In this document: positions 32,939 to 44,230 of the stretch, piece by piece
Numbering within the stretch: position 1 is the stretch's first letter
Layout of the letters: every line of letters begins with the position of its first letter
Assembly (NCBI GenBank): GCA_934045905.1
Contig: OW203770.1
Span: 27,847,259-27,911,258 of the forward strand
Length of the DNA stretch: 64,000 nucleotides
Origin: Leuctra nigra
Lineage: Eukaryota > Arthropoda > Insecta > Plecoptera > Leuctridae
Direction of reading: 5' to 3'
Made by a program: the position numbers and the translations under genes
Notes under the pieces: model-generated
The model's input: only the letters and a program-made list of their open reading frames with translations
Told to the model about the DNA's origin: nothing
Database searches by the model: none

Positions 32939-34570
32939 TTAATTTACAGATATACGATTAATTGGACCCATGTCCACCATTTGCAAAATAATCTTTTTTT
33001 TAAATAAAATGTCTGCTTCTTGAAAAAATTTTTGAATAGAAATTAGACTTGTAAGTTTAAGACGGTCTTTACTGCATAAATCTCTTCTACCAGTAATAAA
33101 TTTTGTCGCTTTCTTCTGTATTCTCTCCAGCTTATTGATGTTGGCAGAAGTTGTTGGATGCCAAGCTGGTATACCGTATGAAATTATCGGTCTGACGAGG
33201 CCAAGGTAAATACTTCTCTTCACTTTGGGACTTGCATGATGTAAAATTCTGGTTACAAAATTGAGGACTATGGCAGATTTACTTCTCACGATCTCCGTCT
33301 GTACATTCCACTTCAGGTCACTGCAAACTGTTATACCAAGAATTCGCATGGAATCGCAGCATTCTATCACCATATCGCTGATCTTGTACACATGAGTCAT
33401 CCTTTTCTTGGATCTTGAAATTGAAATATACTGGCATTTTTTAAGATTAAGGTCCAAACAATTTGTTTTACACCAGTCTTCTATGCTCAGTAAGTCTTGT
33501 TGTAGAAGCTGCACATCCTCCGGGCTTTGAATGTGTCTGTATAGTGTGCAATCATCTGCATATTGACACATGGTAGAAGTTACACAGTTAGGCAGGTCTA
33601 ACATGAAGATGGTAAACAGTAAAGGCCCAAGAACAGATCCCTGTGGCACTCCCGATAAAACATTTTGATCTGTTGAATGAGCCCCATCAAATATGACACG
33701 CATCTTCATACCAATCAGAAAACCACGCATCCACTGAAGCAGTTCGCCCGATATATTATGAGCTTTTAGCTTTATGAGGAGTCTATTATGCTGAACCCTA
33801 TCAAAAGCTTTAGCCCAGTCGAGGGATATCACATCTATTCTGGCACCTGCTACTTTATCCAGATAAAACTGCCAGTCATCAATAGCTTTTGTAAGCAAAG
33901 TGATGCAAGATCTTCGAGGAAGGAATCCATGCTGATGCGAATTTATTGCATTTATCTGTTGCAAATGTAGTAAGAGTTCCCAAGACACAACTTTCTCCAT
34001 AATTTTACCTACCACTGAAGTTAACGATATTGGCCTATAATTACAAATGGAACTTCGATTACCTGATTTAAATATAGGGACAACGTTGGCCTGTTTCCAC
34101 TGGAAAGGTAATGCGCCAGTCCTCATAGATATATCAAACAAGACACTTAGAGATGGTGACAGTTCCCTAGCGCATTCATGCAGAATCCTTGCAGGTATAT
34201 CATCAGGGCCAGTGGCAGAGTCCGGCTTCAACTTTTTCAACGCTCTCTCAACAAGAATAGGATGAAAGGAAATTGTGTTTAGATGATAGGTCTGCACACC
34301 TCCTTGAGATTGAAAACTTCCGTCAGATTCTCCAAGATCTTCGGTAAAATTAGTACGGAAATGTTGTACAAATGCTTCAGCAATCTTCTGAGAATTGTTT
34401 TCCTTGTTCCCATCCAAATCAAAATGTTTCGGTGCCGAACTTCCACTCTTACCATGTATGTATCGCCATAACTTCTTTCCATGGTCGTCTCCATTAGCAA
34501 TTAGTTTCCAAACAAATTCATCATGGGCTTGCCTTGTTTTTAATTTGGTGTCATTTCTTGCTCTTCTTTT
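32939..34570 (-). pseudogene. LINE reverse transcriptase, copy 2
   Basis: The uninterrupted frame gives 492 residues (32939-34417) and continues upstream to about 34570. RT blocks in order: KLKPDSATGPDDIPA, VVPIFKSG...NYRPISLTS, motif A VISLDWAKAFDRV, motif B GVPQGSVLGPLLF, motif C QYADDCTLY with both catalytic Asp, then RILGITVCSDLKW and the C-terminal ISYGIPAWHP / LERIQKKATKF. In the family it copies LINE RNA onto nicked target DNA. The RT domain looks complete. A slip in a T run near 34569-34578 breaks the join to the endonuclease. Confidence 0.93.
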
Positions 34571-34574
34571 TTTT

Positions 34575-35215
34575 CCCAGCTTTTCTCAGAAGGATTAATT
34601 TTCCATCTTCTATGTAGATAATCCCTCTTGTGAATCATGTGGATAATATCTTCCCCTATCCACGGTGCTCTCCTCTTGGAACTCACAATACGACATGGAA
34701 TAGTTCGGTTAACACAGCTCCAGAAAATTGTCTTCCATTCTGACCAGGCAGACTCAACATCCAAAGACACAATATTCTGCATTTCTTGACACAGCATTTC
34801 ACGTAGCAGGGGCCAATTAGCCATGCGATAGTTCCTCATTGAGCGTCGAACGATTATCTGTTTTGGTGGTTGCCAATTAAGTTGAAAGGATACAGCCATG
34901 TGGTCACTTACCCCAGAAATAACTTCCAGATCAGTTACTTTGGAGGGATTATTGGTCAAGACAAGATCAAGAATGGCACGAGATGTTGTGGTAATGCGTG
35001 TAGCTTCAGTCACCATCTGATAAGGCACAACATTCAGAAAGGAAGAGAGAAAGTTGTCACAGAGACTATTAGTAGCTCTCGCATAATCACGACCCCAAAC
35101 AATGTCAAGATTAAAATCACCGCACAAAAATATTCCGTCGTATCTATGTTGAATCTCCTGCACCTTCTCAATTGACTCCACCAAGTCATTGTTTACTACG
35201 TCCGAACTATTAGGC
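34575..35215 (-). pseudogene. LINE endonuclease C-terminal half and linker, copy 2
   Basis: Frame with DGIFLCGDFNLDIVWG, AILDLVLTNNPSKV and SGVSDHMAVSFQL: the GDFN, LDxxLTN and SDH blocks of APE-type LINE endonucleases, including the catalytic His. A Trp/Arg-rich linker follows (RRAPWIGEDIIHMIHKRDYLHRRWK). It is separated from the N-terminal half by the frameshift shared with copy 1 (about 35220) and from RT by the T-run slip. Confidence 0.88.
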
Positions 35216-35219
35216 GCCC

Positions 35220-35617
35220 TATATTATGACCCATATAATCTCAGCATTGTTTTCCAGCGATGTCATTCTAGTTGGCTGTAAGAATGGTTTGACAGCTAAT
35301 AAAACGCCTCCTCCTCATCGAGACTCACCCGTTCCTATGGATGTTCTATCTTTTCTGAAGACCAGATATTTGTCAGAAATTATTTCTAAATCATTGATGG
35401 AAGGATCAAGCCAGGTCTCGCAGACTGATATTACAGTAGGATCCAGCGCCTCCAGCCAAGCTTGGGTTTGAGGATATCTCTTCTTGTTCTTCATACTGCG
35501 AGCATTGAATGATAGGCAAGATATTTTCCCCCTTCTTCGTGTGGTCTTCCATACGTTGGAATCGGAATCATTTGTAACAGCATTTACATCAAAGAATGAA
35601 CTGGAAAAATCAGGCAT
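35220..35617 (-). pseudogene. LINE endonuclease N-terminal part, copy 2
   Basis: Begins MPDFSSSFFDV like copy 1 and keeps SFNARSMKNK and SVCETWLDPS with the catalytic Glu. A TGA at 35315-35317 stands where copy 1 has CGA (a CpG transition), cutting the frame after GTGESR; the remaining GGGVLLAVK segment continues in frame to the shared frameshift. Confidence 0.87.
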
Positions 35618-37116
35618 AGAACAACTCCAGCACGTCCAGTGAGTTATTTTACCAGTAAGTTTGGCACAAGTTTGATGGCTTGATGTACGTCGCCTCCCAG
35701 ACTTAGTTCTGGCGCCTCAGGGCACATCCCCTTGCTTGCGCCTGCAGGTTCGACAACTTTACATACATCGCAGTATGTATGTTGCCTATTAGCTATATAC
35801 TTTGGGAACCACAACCGATCGATAATGATGTAAACAAATCAATCCGAATAGCACGAGTCATTGGCTCGACGTAAATAATACTTTCCAAACAGTAATGTGA
35901 TGTGGTCTGAGGAAAGGAACCTTATGGTGAAATAGGTAGTTTCTAGTTATCGCTATTCAAAGTTATAATGCGTAATACACTATTTTAATTTTATAAATAA
36001 TGCCTTGAACGGCCGACAAAATTATTTTATTAGACATATCGTGTTTTCCTCTACTATTCAGTGATCTTCAGGAGTAAATTACCCACCCCCCACCTAATAC
36101 CCCCCCCCCCCCCCCCCCCCGTAACCACCTGATCGGATGGATTAATAGTGACACCCCGAAATCTCACAAATTCAAACAAGACAAAATTTAACATTGGGCC
36201 TAAAAAATTCCAAAGATTATTCACAAAAACATGGGCGTCGGCAGGATTTCAGCCAGAGGGGGGAGGGGAGGCCAAAGCAAGGAAAACGATTTTCCATGGA
36301 TTAAAGGGGGGTGGGGGGGGATGTGGTGGTGCAGCCCCTCACACTGCTGGTGGTTTTTTAGGTTTTTTGACATTTTGAAATCAATTTTGAAACGTTTTGA
36401 GGTGTATTTTGTTGAAACACATAAAGTTGACACTTTGGTGTGGTGGGTGGTCCCACCTTGCCCCGCATGGTTTTTTGTTTTTGTGACGCTTTGAAATGAA
36501 GATTTTAAGTTTTTTTGTTAACAAAATTCAACTATACGTAAAACAGCACAAAATGTTATGTTTTCCGGACATTCCGGCACCCATACCTACACGAAGATAT
36601 GAAGACGAAAGTGTAATCATACAAATTATACATAAACTCGTAAATCCTGAATAAAGAAGGTGTTAACATTAATCAAACTAGTAATGATATCTACAAGATT
36701 TGGATGGAAACGATTTAAGATCAGATAAGAAGATAAGAAGGTTAAAAATAGCTTAAATTTCACATTGACAAGCTATTTTCCACCTTCTTATCTTCTTATC
36801 TGATGTTGAATCGTTTCCATCCAAATCGTGTCGAGTTCATTACTAGTTTGATTACTAGTTTGACACCTTCTTTTATTCAGTATTGCCATCGTAAACTTAC
36901 ATCGTAACTTACAATCGGAAAACAAAAGTAGTAAGAATTATTTTAAATTATATTCTATTTTTTTAACTGTAAGCTTTGTTACTTATTCGTAGAAAAAGAA
37001 GCAGCAGTTTGAACTATAAGTATATAAATTGATTTGCATATAAACAAGTATTTTAAACAATGTTATCTCAAAAAACACTGGTTTTGCATATTATATTAAA
37101 GTCCAGATACTCTCAA
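35618..37116. other. Non-coding flank, duplicate of 2282-3790
   Basis: Same order as in the first copy: possible LINE 5' region, a 21-base C run (36100-36120), a G-rich stretch and an inverted repeat (about 36645-36880). No gene recognised. Confidence 0.75.
36645..36880. repeat. Inverted repeat, duplicate of 3312-3550, with damaged right arm
   Basis: Left arm intact; in the right arm ACTAGTTTGAT is duplicated and the GTTAACACC block is partly lost, unlike the first copy. Confidence 0.72.
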
Positions 37117-37467
37117 TTCATCCGGATCGAACAAGTGGATTGTATCCGTGTTAATATGGCCGAAGGGTTAATTTTGTTAATACGTTTTATAACGTCTTAT
37201 TGAGGGGTTTTCAGACGTTTGTTGCTTTTTTGATCACGAAGTTGATTTGAGTTCCTAATGACCATGTAGTATGTATGCATGTTAAAATGGCCGAAGGCTT
37301 ATTTTTGTTAATACGCTTTATAAGGTCTTATTGAATTGTTTCCAGACGTTAGTTGCTTTTTTGATCACGAAGAAGATTTGAGGTCGAAATGACCATGTGG
37401 TATGTATGCGTGTAAATATGGCCGAAGGGTTAATTTTGTTAATACGCTATATAACGTCTTATTAAGA
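37117..37467 (+). repeat. 131-bp satellite, block 9
   Basis: About two and a half monomers identical in phase to 3791-4136, ending abruptly at TCTTATTAAGAG where unrelated sequence begins. Confidence 0.92.
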
Positions 37468-37860
37468 GTCTACGATACTTGATGAAATCCATGTTTTATG
37501 AAGCACAAAAAGGCGGCCCCTACTTTTTTCTAAACGGCTTTACCGATTGTCTTCAAAATTTCACAGATTATAGATAAATAATAAATCTGTGCCTCTAGTG
37601 CGCCAAAAGTGTTATTTTTTGTTTAGTATTTTCAGGGCAGAGGTGCCAAAAGGACCCATATATTGCCCATATTGGCACCTCCTCAACACACGTAAAAACA
37701 TTTTTTTTAATTTTTTTGGAGCACTAGAGGCACAGATTTACTCTTTATCTCTATGCTGTAAAATTTTGAAAACAAAAGGTCAAGCAATAAAGAAAAAAGT
37801 AGGGGCCGCCTTTTTATGGTTTTGTGAGTTTTATCCAATGTCATCAGGCTCTCTAGTTCG
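37468..37860. repeat. Nested hairpin repeat (MITE-like)
   Basis: Outer arms share AAAAAGGCGGCCCCTACTTTTTT (two parts: AAAAAGGCGGCCCC and CTACTTTTTT) with its complement near 37792-37815. Inner arms share AAATCTGTGCCTCTAGTGC near 37587 with the complement near 37720-37741. The centre has short complements GAGGTGCCAA / TTGGCACCTC. No coding sequence and no clear target duplication. Confidence 0.75.
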
Positions 37861-38561
37861 AATTATTCTCAGTTACTAATGCAGATGGTATGCAAACCCG
37901 CAACACACGAACGAATTTAACAAACATCACGTAGTACTAAATATAAACAAATGTCGAAGTCGACAAAATGAGACGTGACTGACGTACTAATAGCTCCCAA
38001 ATGTTTTTACTGTTCACTGACTTCGATCTCGATTGCCAATGCTGCTTAGATGCACATTTATTTTTAATTATTAATACATTATAATTAGGGAATTAATTGT
38101 AATGATTTAGAGTAATATATTTTTTTATGAACACACTCAAAACCTTGTTTATTTATTCATTGTTTTGTTGTAAAGCAAGTAAAAGGCATTTCATGCCCAT
38201 AGATGCGGCATTTTGCACGCCATCGAGACGCCGAGCAGATAGGTATACCATTGAGTCTTACGGGAGCGAACACACGGGACGAGCAAAAGTCGCGCGTGTA
38301 AAACTCCCCAGGGCGAAAAACCGCGCGACAGAGCGGGAAAAAACGCCCTGTGTGATTGCAGCCTTACGCTGCAAAATCAAAATGATTTTACATCATTAGA
38401 CAAGGGGCACCTTATTGACCAGGGATCGACAGGTGATTCATAAAAAGTACTACGCAAAACTAAATATTTTTATTAAGGTTCGGCACGAGTTGAAATCGAC
38501 GATTTGATGCAGCCAAAGAAGTTAATTTAGTTTCAACTCAAGAGAACAGAGTCATCGGAAT
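37861..38561. other. Unassigned spacer
   Basis: No gene or repeat family recognised. A GC-rich stretch at 38255-38370 (CCCTGTGTGATTGCAGCC) could be an end of a DNA transposon, but I see no partner. Confidence 0.4.
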
Positions 38562-38854
38562 CTAGTGGAGCGGTCGCTCCACTCAGCCAAGTCTTACCGT
38601 ACACTCACAGTCACTCAACATACCGTAAATGCCTATATAAACTGAGGAGCAGACCAACTACTTTTACTGTAAGCAACAACATAGCATTTTCGGCCTACTG
38701 GATCTCAACAATGGAAAATCTCTCATTATTGTGAAATGTCTTAATTTTGAGCTATGGCCCACCTAACAACATATACATCACGCGACAACAACCAGTCATG
38801 CCGTTTACGACCTAGAGGGCAGTGAAAATCGTGAAATTACACCGCTTTCATCTG

Positions 38855-38969
38855 CTTCTTCTTCTTCTTCTTCTTCTTCTTCTTCTTCTTCTTCTTCTTC
38901 TTCTTCTTCTTCTTCTTCTTCTTCTTCTTCTTCTTCTTCTTCTTCTTCTTCTTCTTCTTCTTCTTCTTC
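38855..38969. repeat. (CTT)n microsatellite, about 38 units
   Basis: Pure CTT run of 115 bp in copy 2 of the Helentron-like element. Copy 1 has only a short impure GAATCATCATCTTCAGAATC segment at the same place (14980-15015). The poly-leucine frame across it is not a gene. Confidence 0.97.
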
Positions 38970-39109
38970 ATATGATTCCCGAAAAAGTTGCTGTCACCGC
39001 CACAGCCTAAACGGCTGAACCGATCAACCTGAAATTTTTACCACATATGCACTTTTGGCGTCTAATGATACCTTGCCTCTTATAAATTTTTTTTGCCGCA
39101 ATTTTTAAA

Positions 39110-40415
39110 CCGGAAGTGACGTCATATATAAAAAACGGCTGGACCGATTAGAACGAAATTAGCGCCATTCGATTTAGATGGTCATCTATATGAAGTATGA
39201 TGCTAAAAAACATTATTTTCTTATTTTCTAAACCGGAAGTGACGTCATAAATTCACAATATTTAGCTTATTTCATCAAATTATACTTTAAATACACATAT
39301 AATTAGCTTACATTGTAACATAGATAATACAAAATAATTATAATTTCAATACAGTGTTCTCGGTCGCCATTCCTGATACCGGAAGTGACGTCATATATCG
39401 CAAACACCTGTACCGATTGCCACTGAACTAGCTCCTGATAATGCATTCTGCAATCTTTTTGAAAAATCAATTGGGATAATTGAATAAACAAATAAACGGT
39501 ACCGGAAATGGCGGCAGGAACCACTAAATGAAACCGGAAGTGACGTCATATATTGAAAACGGCATGACCGATTTGACGGAAATTGGCGCTAAAGAATTCA
39601 GAAGGTCATTCATGAAGTATCAACTAGATAGAACTAGATTGTTTTCTTATTACCTATACCGGAAATGACGTCATAAATATGCTAAATGACGCCATTAATA
39701 TGCTAAATGACACTTAATTCCCCAATCTATACTTTTAAATAGATATTTAGTAAACATACATTGTGAATAATTATAAATTTAAGATTGCGGTGTACTCGGC
39801 CGCCATTTGCAAAAACCGGAAGTGACTTCATATATCGAAAACGGCTGTATCGATTGTAACTAAATTTTGGAATTGTGTAGGACTAATAATTATGAATTCA
39901 AGACGACATTATTTTTGGCCGCCATTGTTTAAACCGGAAGTGACGTCATATATCAAAAACGGCTGTACCGATTGCAACTAAATTATGTAATTATGTAGGA
40001 CTTATATTTTTGAATTAAAGACGAAATTATTTTCGACCGCCATTGTTAAAACCGAAAGTGACGTCATATGTCGAAAACGGCTGTACCGATTGCAACTAAA
40101 TTATCTAATTATGTTGGACTTATAATTATGAATTCAAGACAACATTATTTCTGGCCGCCATATTTAAAACAGGAAGTTACGTCATTTATAGAAAACAGAT
40201 GTACCGATTGCAACTAAATTATGTAATTATATAGCCCTTATATTTATGGATTCAAGATGACATTATTTTCGGCCGCTATTTCAAAACCGGAAGTGACGTC
40301 ATATATCGAAAACAACTGCAGAGATTGCAGCTTAATTATGCAATTATGTTGCACTTTTATGAATTCAAGGCGGCAGTATTATTGAGCGCCATTTTTTAAA
40401 CTGGAAGTGAAGTCA
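39110..40415. repeat. Tandem ETS-CRE repeat array, copy 2
   Basis: Eleven units carry CCGGAAGTGACGTCA or a 1-3 base variant, at about 39110, 39233, 39379, 39534, 39659, 39816, 39934, 40052, 40170, 40287 and 40400. The last six are spaced a regular 113-118 bp. Most units also contain GGCCGCCAT (YY1-like core) shortly before and the lead GAAAACGGCTG-ACCGATTG after. Opposite orientation to copy 1. Confidence 0.9.
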
Positions 40416-40600
40416 GATATCGAAAACGTCTGGACAGATTGTAACGAAACTTAGACTATTCTTCTTGGATAATCATTTTAAGCTTGTACCAAATGCAACT
40501 TTTCTTACTAACCAAATCGGTTGAGGCGTATTTTTTTAAAGAAATTAGTCCTTGGTAGGACATGTGCTACAAGCTGTATGAATAAACTAACAAAAGAAGT

Positions 40601-41683
40601 GATATCCCAGAAAAAAACACTCCGTGTAAAAAAGGCAGCCAAGTCTCTATACTTTAAAAAAATTCAACACCGAAAAGGAGTGATATCAAAAAAGAAGCCA
40701 AGTCAATGACATTTCCAAATATTTAATCGTATCTTTGAAATAAAAGTAAAAACACCGAGAAATACTTTACAAAAGGACTTGGCGCATCGTTTTTTTAAAG
40801 ACATTTTTCTATTCATAAGCATATGCCATTTATATACAACCGTCATTTAGAATTTTTAGAATAATAGGGACACATCTTTCAATTACATATTATACATACC
40901 TACTGTAAAATATTTTCTATTTGAATATATACGCTATGAAACTTGTTGCATATGTTTTCTATAAATACACAATAGTTATCTTCGTAATATTGTTTCGTGG
41001 TCAACATAATTAAGTCTCATGCGTTATACCTTCGCATCATGAAAGAAATTTCTATTAATCCGCATTTTATAACAATACATTTCACAAAGTACACAGAGAC
41101 GGCACATGGAATTTCTTTAAATTTTTTAACTTTATACACTTGACACTTCAAAAATATATAATAGTGTTCCATAGATAGTTAGTAATTATTTTACAACGTT
41201 TCATGATTTCCCTCAATCAAGATCAAATTATGAAAACATACCCTTCTAATATCACCATATTAACAGTGCTATAAAAATATAAATGAGCCCACTTCCAATT
41301 GTTATTAAATTCTTCCACCCTTACATTACTTATCTATTACAACATGAAATCTTTCTTCTATCGCCATTGACAAAACTATAAAATAGCCATTACTAAAAGT
41401 AGCTTGATTCATAGATACTGGCTCTAAAAAAAAGAGGAAAATGTACCTAATTGTAAATTTCTTTCCACTTATAGGATAGAATGATGTCTTTAAAAAAACG
41501 ATGCGCCAAGTCCTTTTGTAAAGTATTTCTCGGTGTTTATACTTTTATTTCAAAGATACGATTAAATATTTGGAAATGTCATTGACTTGGCTTCTTTTTT
41601 GATATCACTCCTTTTCGGTGTTGAATTTTTTTAAAGTATAGAGACTTGGCCGCCTTTTTTACACGGAGTGTTTTTTTCTGGGA
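40601..41683. repeat. Long inverted repeat of the second Helentron-like copy
   Basis: Arms 40601-40806 and about 41488-41683 have the same GATATCCCAG, GCCAAGTC and GACTTGGCGCATCG blocks as copy 1. The spacer (40810-41485) does not resemble the copy 1 spacer and has no recognised gene. Confidence 0.82.
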
Positions 41684-41777
41684 TTCTATTTCTCTCGAGT
41701 AGCAAGAACGAACCCAATTTAGACAAATTGCGTAATGTGTTTATTCAGATTTGGATTTTATTTTACAACACTGCGTT
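41684..41777. other. Short unassigned spacer
   Basis: About 94 bp between the Helentron-like copy and the Foldback right arm. Nothing recognised. Confidence 0.5.
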
Positions 41778-42783
41778 GTGTTATTCGTGAAAAACCGTGA
41801 GTGGTGCAGCACTCGAAAAGTAAGCACTCGAACTCGAAAAGTAAGTGCGCACTAATTATAGGAATAGGGGGGATCGAACGCACTAATTGTGCACTAAAAC
41901 ATGGCGTGCTGAAAAACTTGAAATTTTCAATGGGCGGTGCTGCACCGCCCACGGTTATTCACGAATAACTCGAAAAGTAAGTGCGCACTAATTATGGGAA
42001 TGGGGGGGGATCGAACGCACTAATTGTGCACTAAAACATGGCATTCTGAAAACCATGAAATTTTCAATGGGCGGTGCTGCACCGCCCACGGTTATTCCCG
42101 AATAACTCGAAGAGTAAGTGCGCACCAATTATGGGAATGGGGGGGGATCGAACGCACTAATTGTGCACTAAAACATGGCGTACTGAAAACATTGAAATTT
42201 TCAATTGGCGGTGCTGCACCGCCCAAGGTTATTTGCGAATAACTCGAAAAGTTAGTGCGCACTAATTATGGGAATGGGGGGGATCGAACGCACTAATTGT
42301 GCACTAAAACTTGGCGTGCTGAAAATCTTAAATTTTCAATGGGCGGTGCTGCACCGCCCACGGTTATTCATGAATAACTCGAAAAGTAAGTGCGCACTAA
42401 TTATGGGAATGGGGGGAATCGAACGCACTAATTGTGCACCAAAACATGGCGTGCTGAAAACCTTGAAATTTTCAATGGGCGGTGCTGCACCGCCCACGGT
42501 TATTCACGAATAACTCGAAAAGTAAGTGCGCACTAATTATGGGAATGGGGGGGATCGAACGCACTAATTGTGCACTAATTGCCTGTGTGGGTTTGAAAAT
42601 TAGTGCGTCAATGGGCGGTGCTGCGTGAAGTTGGCACCGCCCATAGTAAAGTGCGTTTTTCTCGGAAACGGATGACGCACTAATTATAAAATTAGTGCCG
42701 ATCGAACGCACTAATTGTGCACTAATTCATCCCACACATAAGATAATTAGTGCGTTAATGGGCGGTGCTAACTTCACGGACCT
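41778..42783. mobile_element. Foldback-like element, right arm only
   Basis: Starts at the arm-switch point (TTATTCGTGAAAAACC, as at 5558) and continues through the right arm to CACGGACCT at 42783, followed by the same GGATTGTAT (42784-42792). The left arm is missing. This is where homology with the first duplication copy (5555-6420) resumes. It has one more subrepeat than the first copy. Confidence 0.88.
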
Positions 42784-44230
42784 GGATTGTATCCGTGTAA
42801 ATATGGCCGAAGACTTAATTTTGGTAATACGTTTTATAACGTCTTATTGAGGGGTTTCCAGACGTTTGATGCTTTTTTGATCACGAAGTTGACTTGAGGT
42901 CCAAATGACAATGTGGTATGAATGCATGTTAGTATTGCCGAAGGGTTAATTTTGTTCATACGCTTTATAAAGTCTTATTTAGGTGTTTCGTTTGTACTTG
43001 GAACTTTTGAGTTCCAAATCAACAAGTGGATTGTATGCGTGTAAATATAGCCGAAGGGTTAATATTGGTAATACGTCTCGGTAATATAACGTCTCATTGC
43101 GGGGTTTCCAGATGTTTGTTGCTTTTTTGATCACGAAGTTGATTAGAGTTCCTAATGACCATGTAGTATGTATGCATGTTAGTATTGCCGAAGGGTTAAT
43201 TTTGTTCATACGCTTTATTAAGTCTTATTTAGGTGTTTCCAGGCGTTTGATCCTTTTTAATCTTAACATTGATTTGAGTTCCAAATGACCATGTAGTATA
43301 GTATGTATAACTGTTATAATGGCCAAAGGGATATTTTTGTTAATGCGCTTTATAACGTCTTATTAAAATGTTACCAGACGTTTGGTGCTTTTTCGATCTC
43401 GAAGTTTTTTTGAGTTCCATATGAACAAGTGGACTGTATCCGTGTAAATATGGCCGAAGGATTAATTTTGTTAATACGCTATAAAACGTCTTATTAAGGG
43501 GTTTCCAGATGTTAGTTGCTTTTTTGATCACGAAGTTGATTTCAGGTCCAAATGACAATGTGGTATGTATGCATGTTAGTATGGCCGAAGGGTTAATTTT
43601 GTTCATACGCTTTATAACGTCATATTAACGGGTTTCCATACGTTTGGTGCTTTTTTGATCACAAAGTAGATTTGAGGTCGAAATGACCATGTGGTATGTA
43701 TGCGTGTAAATATGGCCGAAGGGTTAATTTTGTTAATACGCTATATAACGTCTTATTAAGAGGTTTTCAGATGTTAGTTTCTTTTTTGATCACGAAGTTG
43801 ATTTCAGGTCCAAATGACAATGTGGTATGTATGCATGTTAGAATGGCCGAAGGGTTAATTTTGTTCATACGCTTTATAAAGTCTTATTTAGGTGTTTCCA
43901 GGCGTTTCAAACTTTTCCAACCTTAACATTGATTTGAGTTCCAAATTACCATATAGTATAGTATGTATGCCTGTTATAATGGCCGAAGTTTTATTATTGT
44001 TAATACGCTTTATAACGTCTTATAAAAATGTTTCCAGACGTTTGTAGCTATTTTGATCAAGAAATTGATTTGAGGTTCAAATGCTCATGAGGTATGTATG
44101 CATGTTAATATTGATGAAGGGTTATTTTTGTTGATAAGCTTGATAACGTCTTATTAAACTGTTTCCAGACGTTTGGTGCTTTTTCGATCTCAAACTTTTT
44201 TTGAGTTCCATTTGAACAAGTGGATTGTAT
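42784..44230 (+). repeat. 131-bp satellite, 11-monomer block before the higher-order array
   Basis: Same monomer order as the satellite part of each higher-order unit, but 1447 bp instead of about 1573: one monomer fewer near 42915. It also differs at 43070 (ACGTCTCGGTAATATAACG) and has CCGAAGGATTAA where X units have CCGAATATATTAA. It looks like an ancestral or edge unit. Confidence 0.9.

Larger units (their letters stand above)
32558..35617 (-). mobile_element. CR1/Jockey-like LINE, copy 2, with 3' UTR
   Basis: Minus-strand LINE: 3' tail with AAAATAAATAATTATAA at 32558, about 380 bp of 3' UTR, reverse transcriptase (32939-34570), and APE endonuclease (to 35617). Same insertion as at 1-2281, copied by segmental duplication. 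The satellite on its two sides is out of phase (about 60 bp missing), so it is not a clean insertion. Inactivated by a stop, two frameshifts and probably loss of any ORF1. Confidence 0.9.
38562..41683 (-). mobile_element. Helitron/Helentron-like non-autonomous element, copy 2 (inverted)
   Basis: Read on the minus strand it has the same ends as copy 1: TCCCAG after an A (41678-41683) and a TGGAGCG/CGCTCCA hairpin followed by CTAG (38562-38580). The CAGCCAAGTC subterminal repeat is present at both ends. At 3122 bp it is longer than copy 1 because its ETS-CRE array has more units and a CTT microsatellite has expanded. The flanks differ from those of copy 1 and show no duplication, which supports the chosen ends. 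Confidence 0.62.

Noticed and set aside
38255..38400. Terminal repeat of a DNA transposon (CCCTGTGTGATTGCAGCC)
   Set aside because: No matching inverted end or target duplication was found in the window.
38822..39010. Poly-leucine protein
   Set aside because: Translation of a pure CTT microsatellite.
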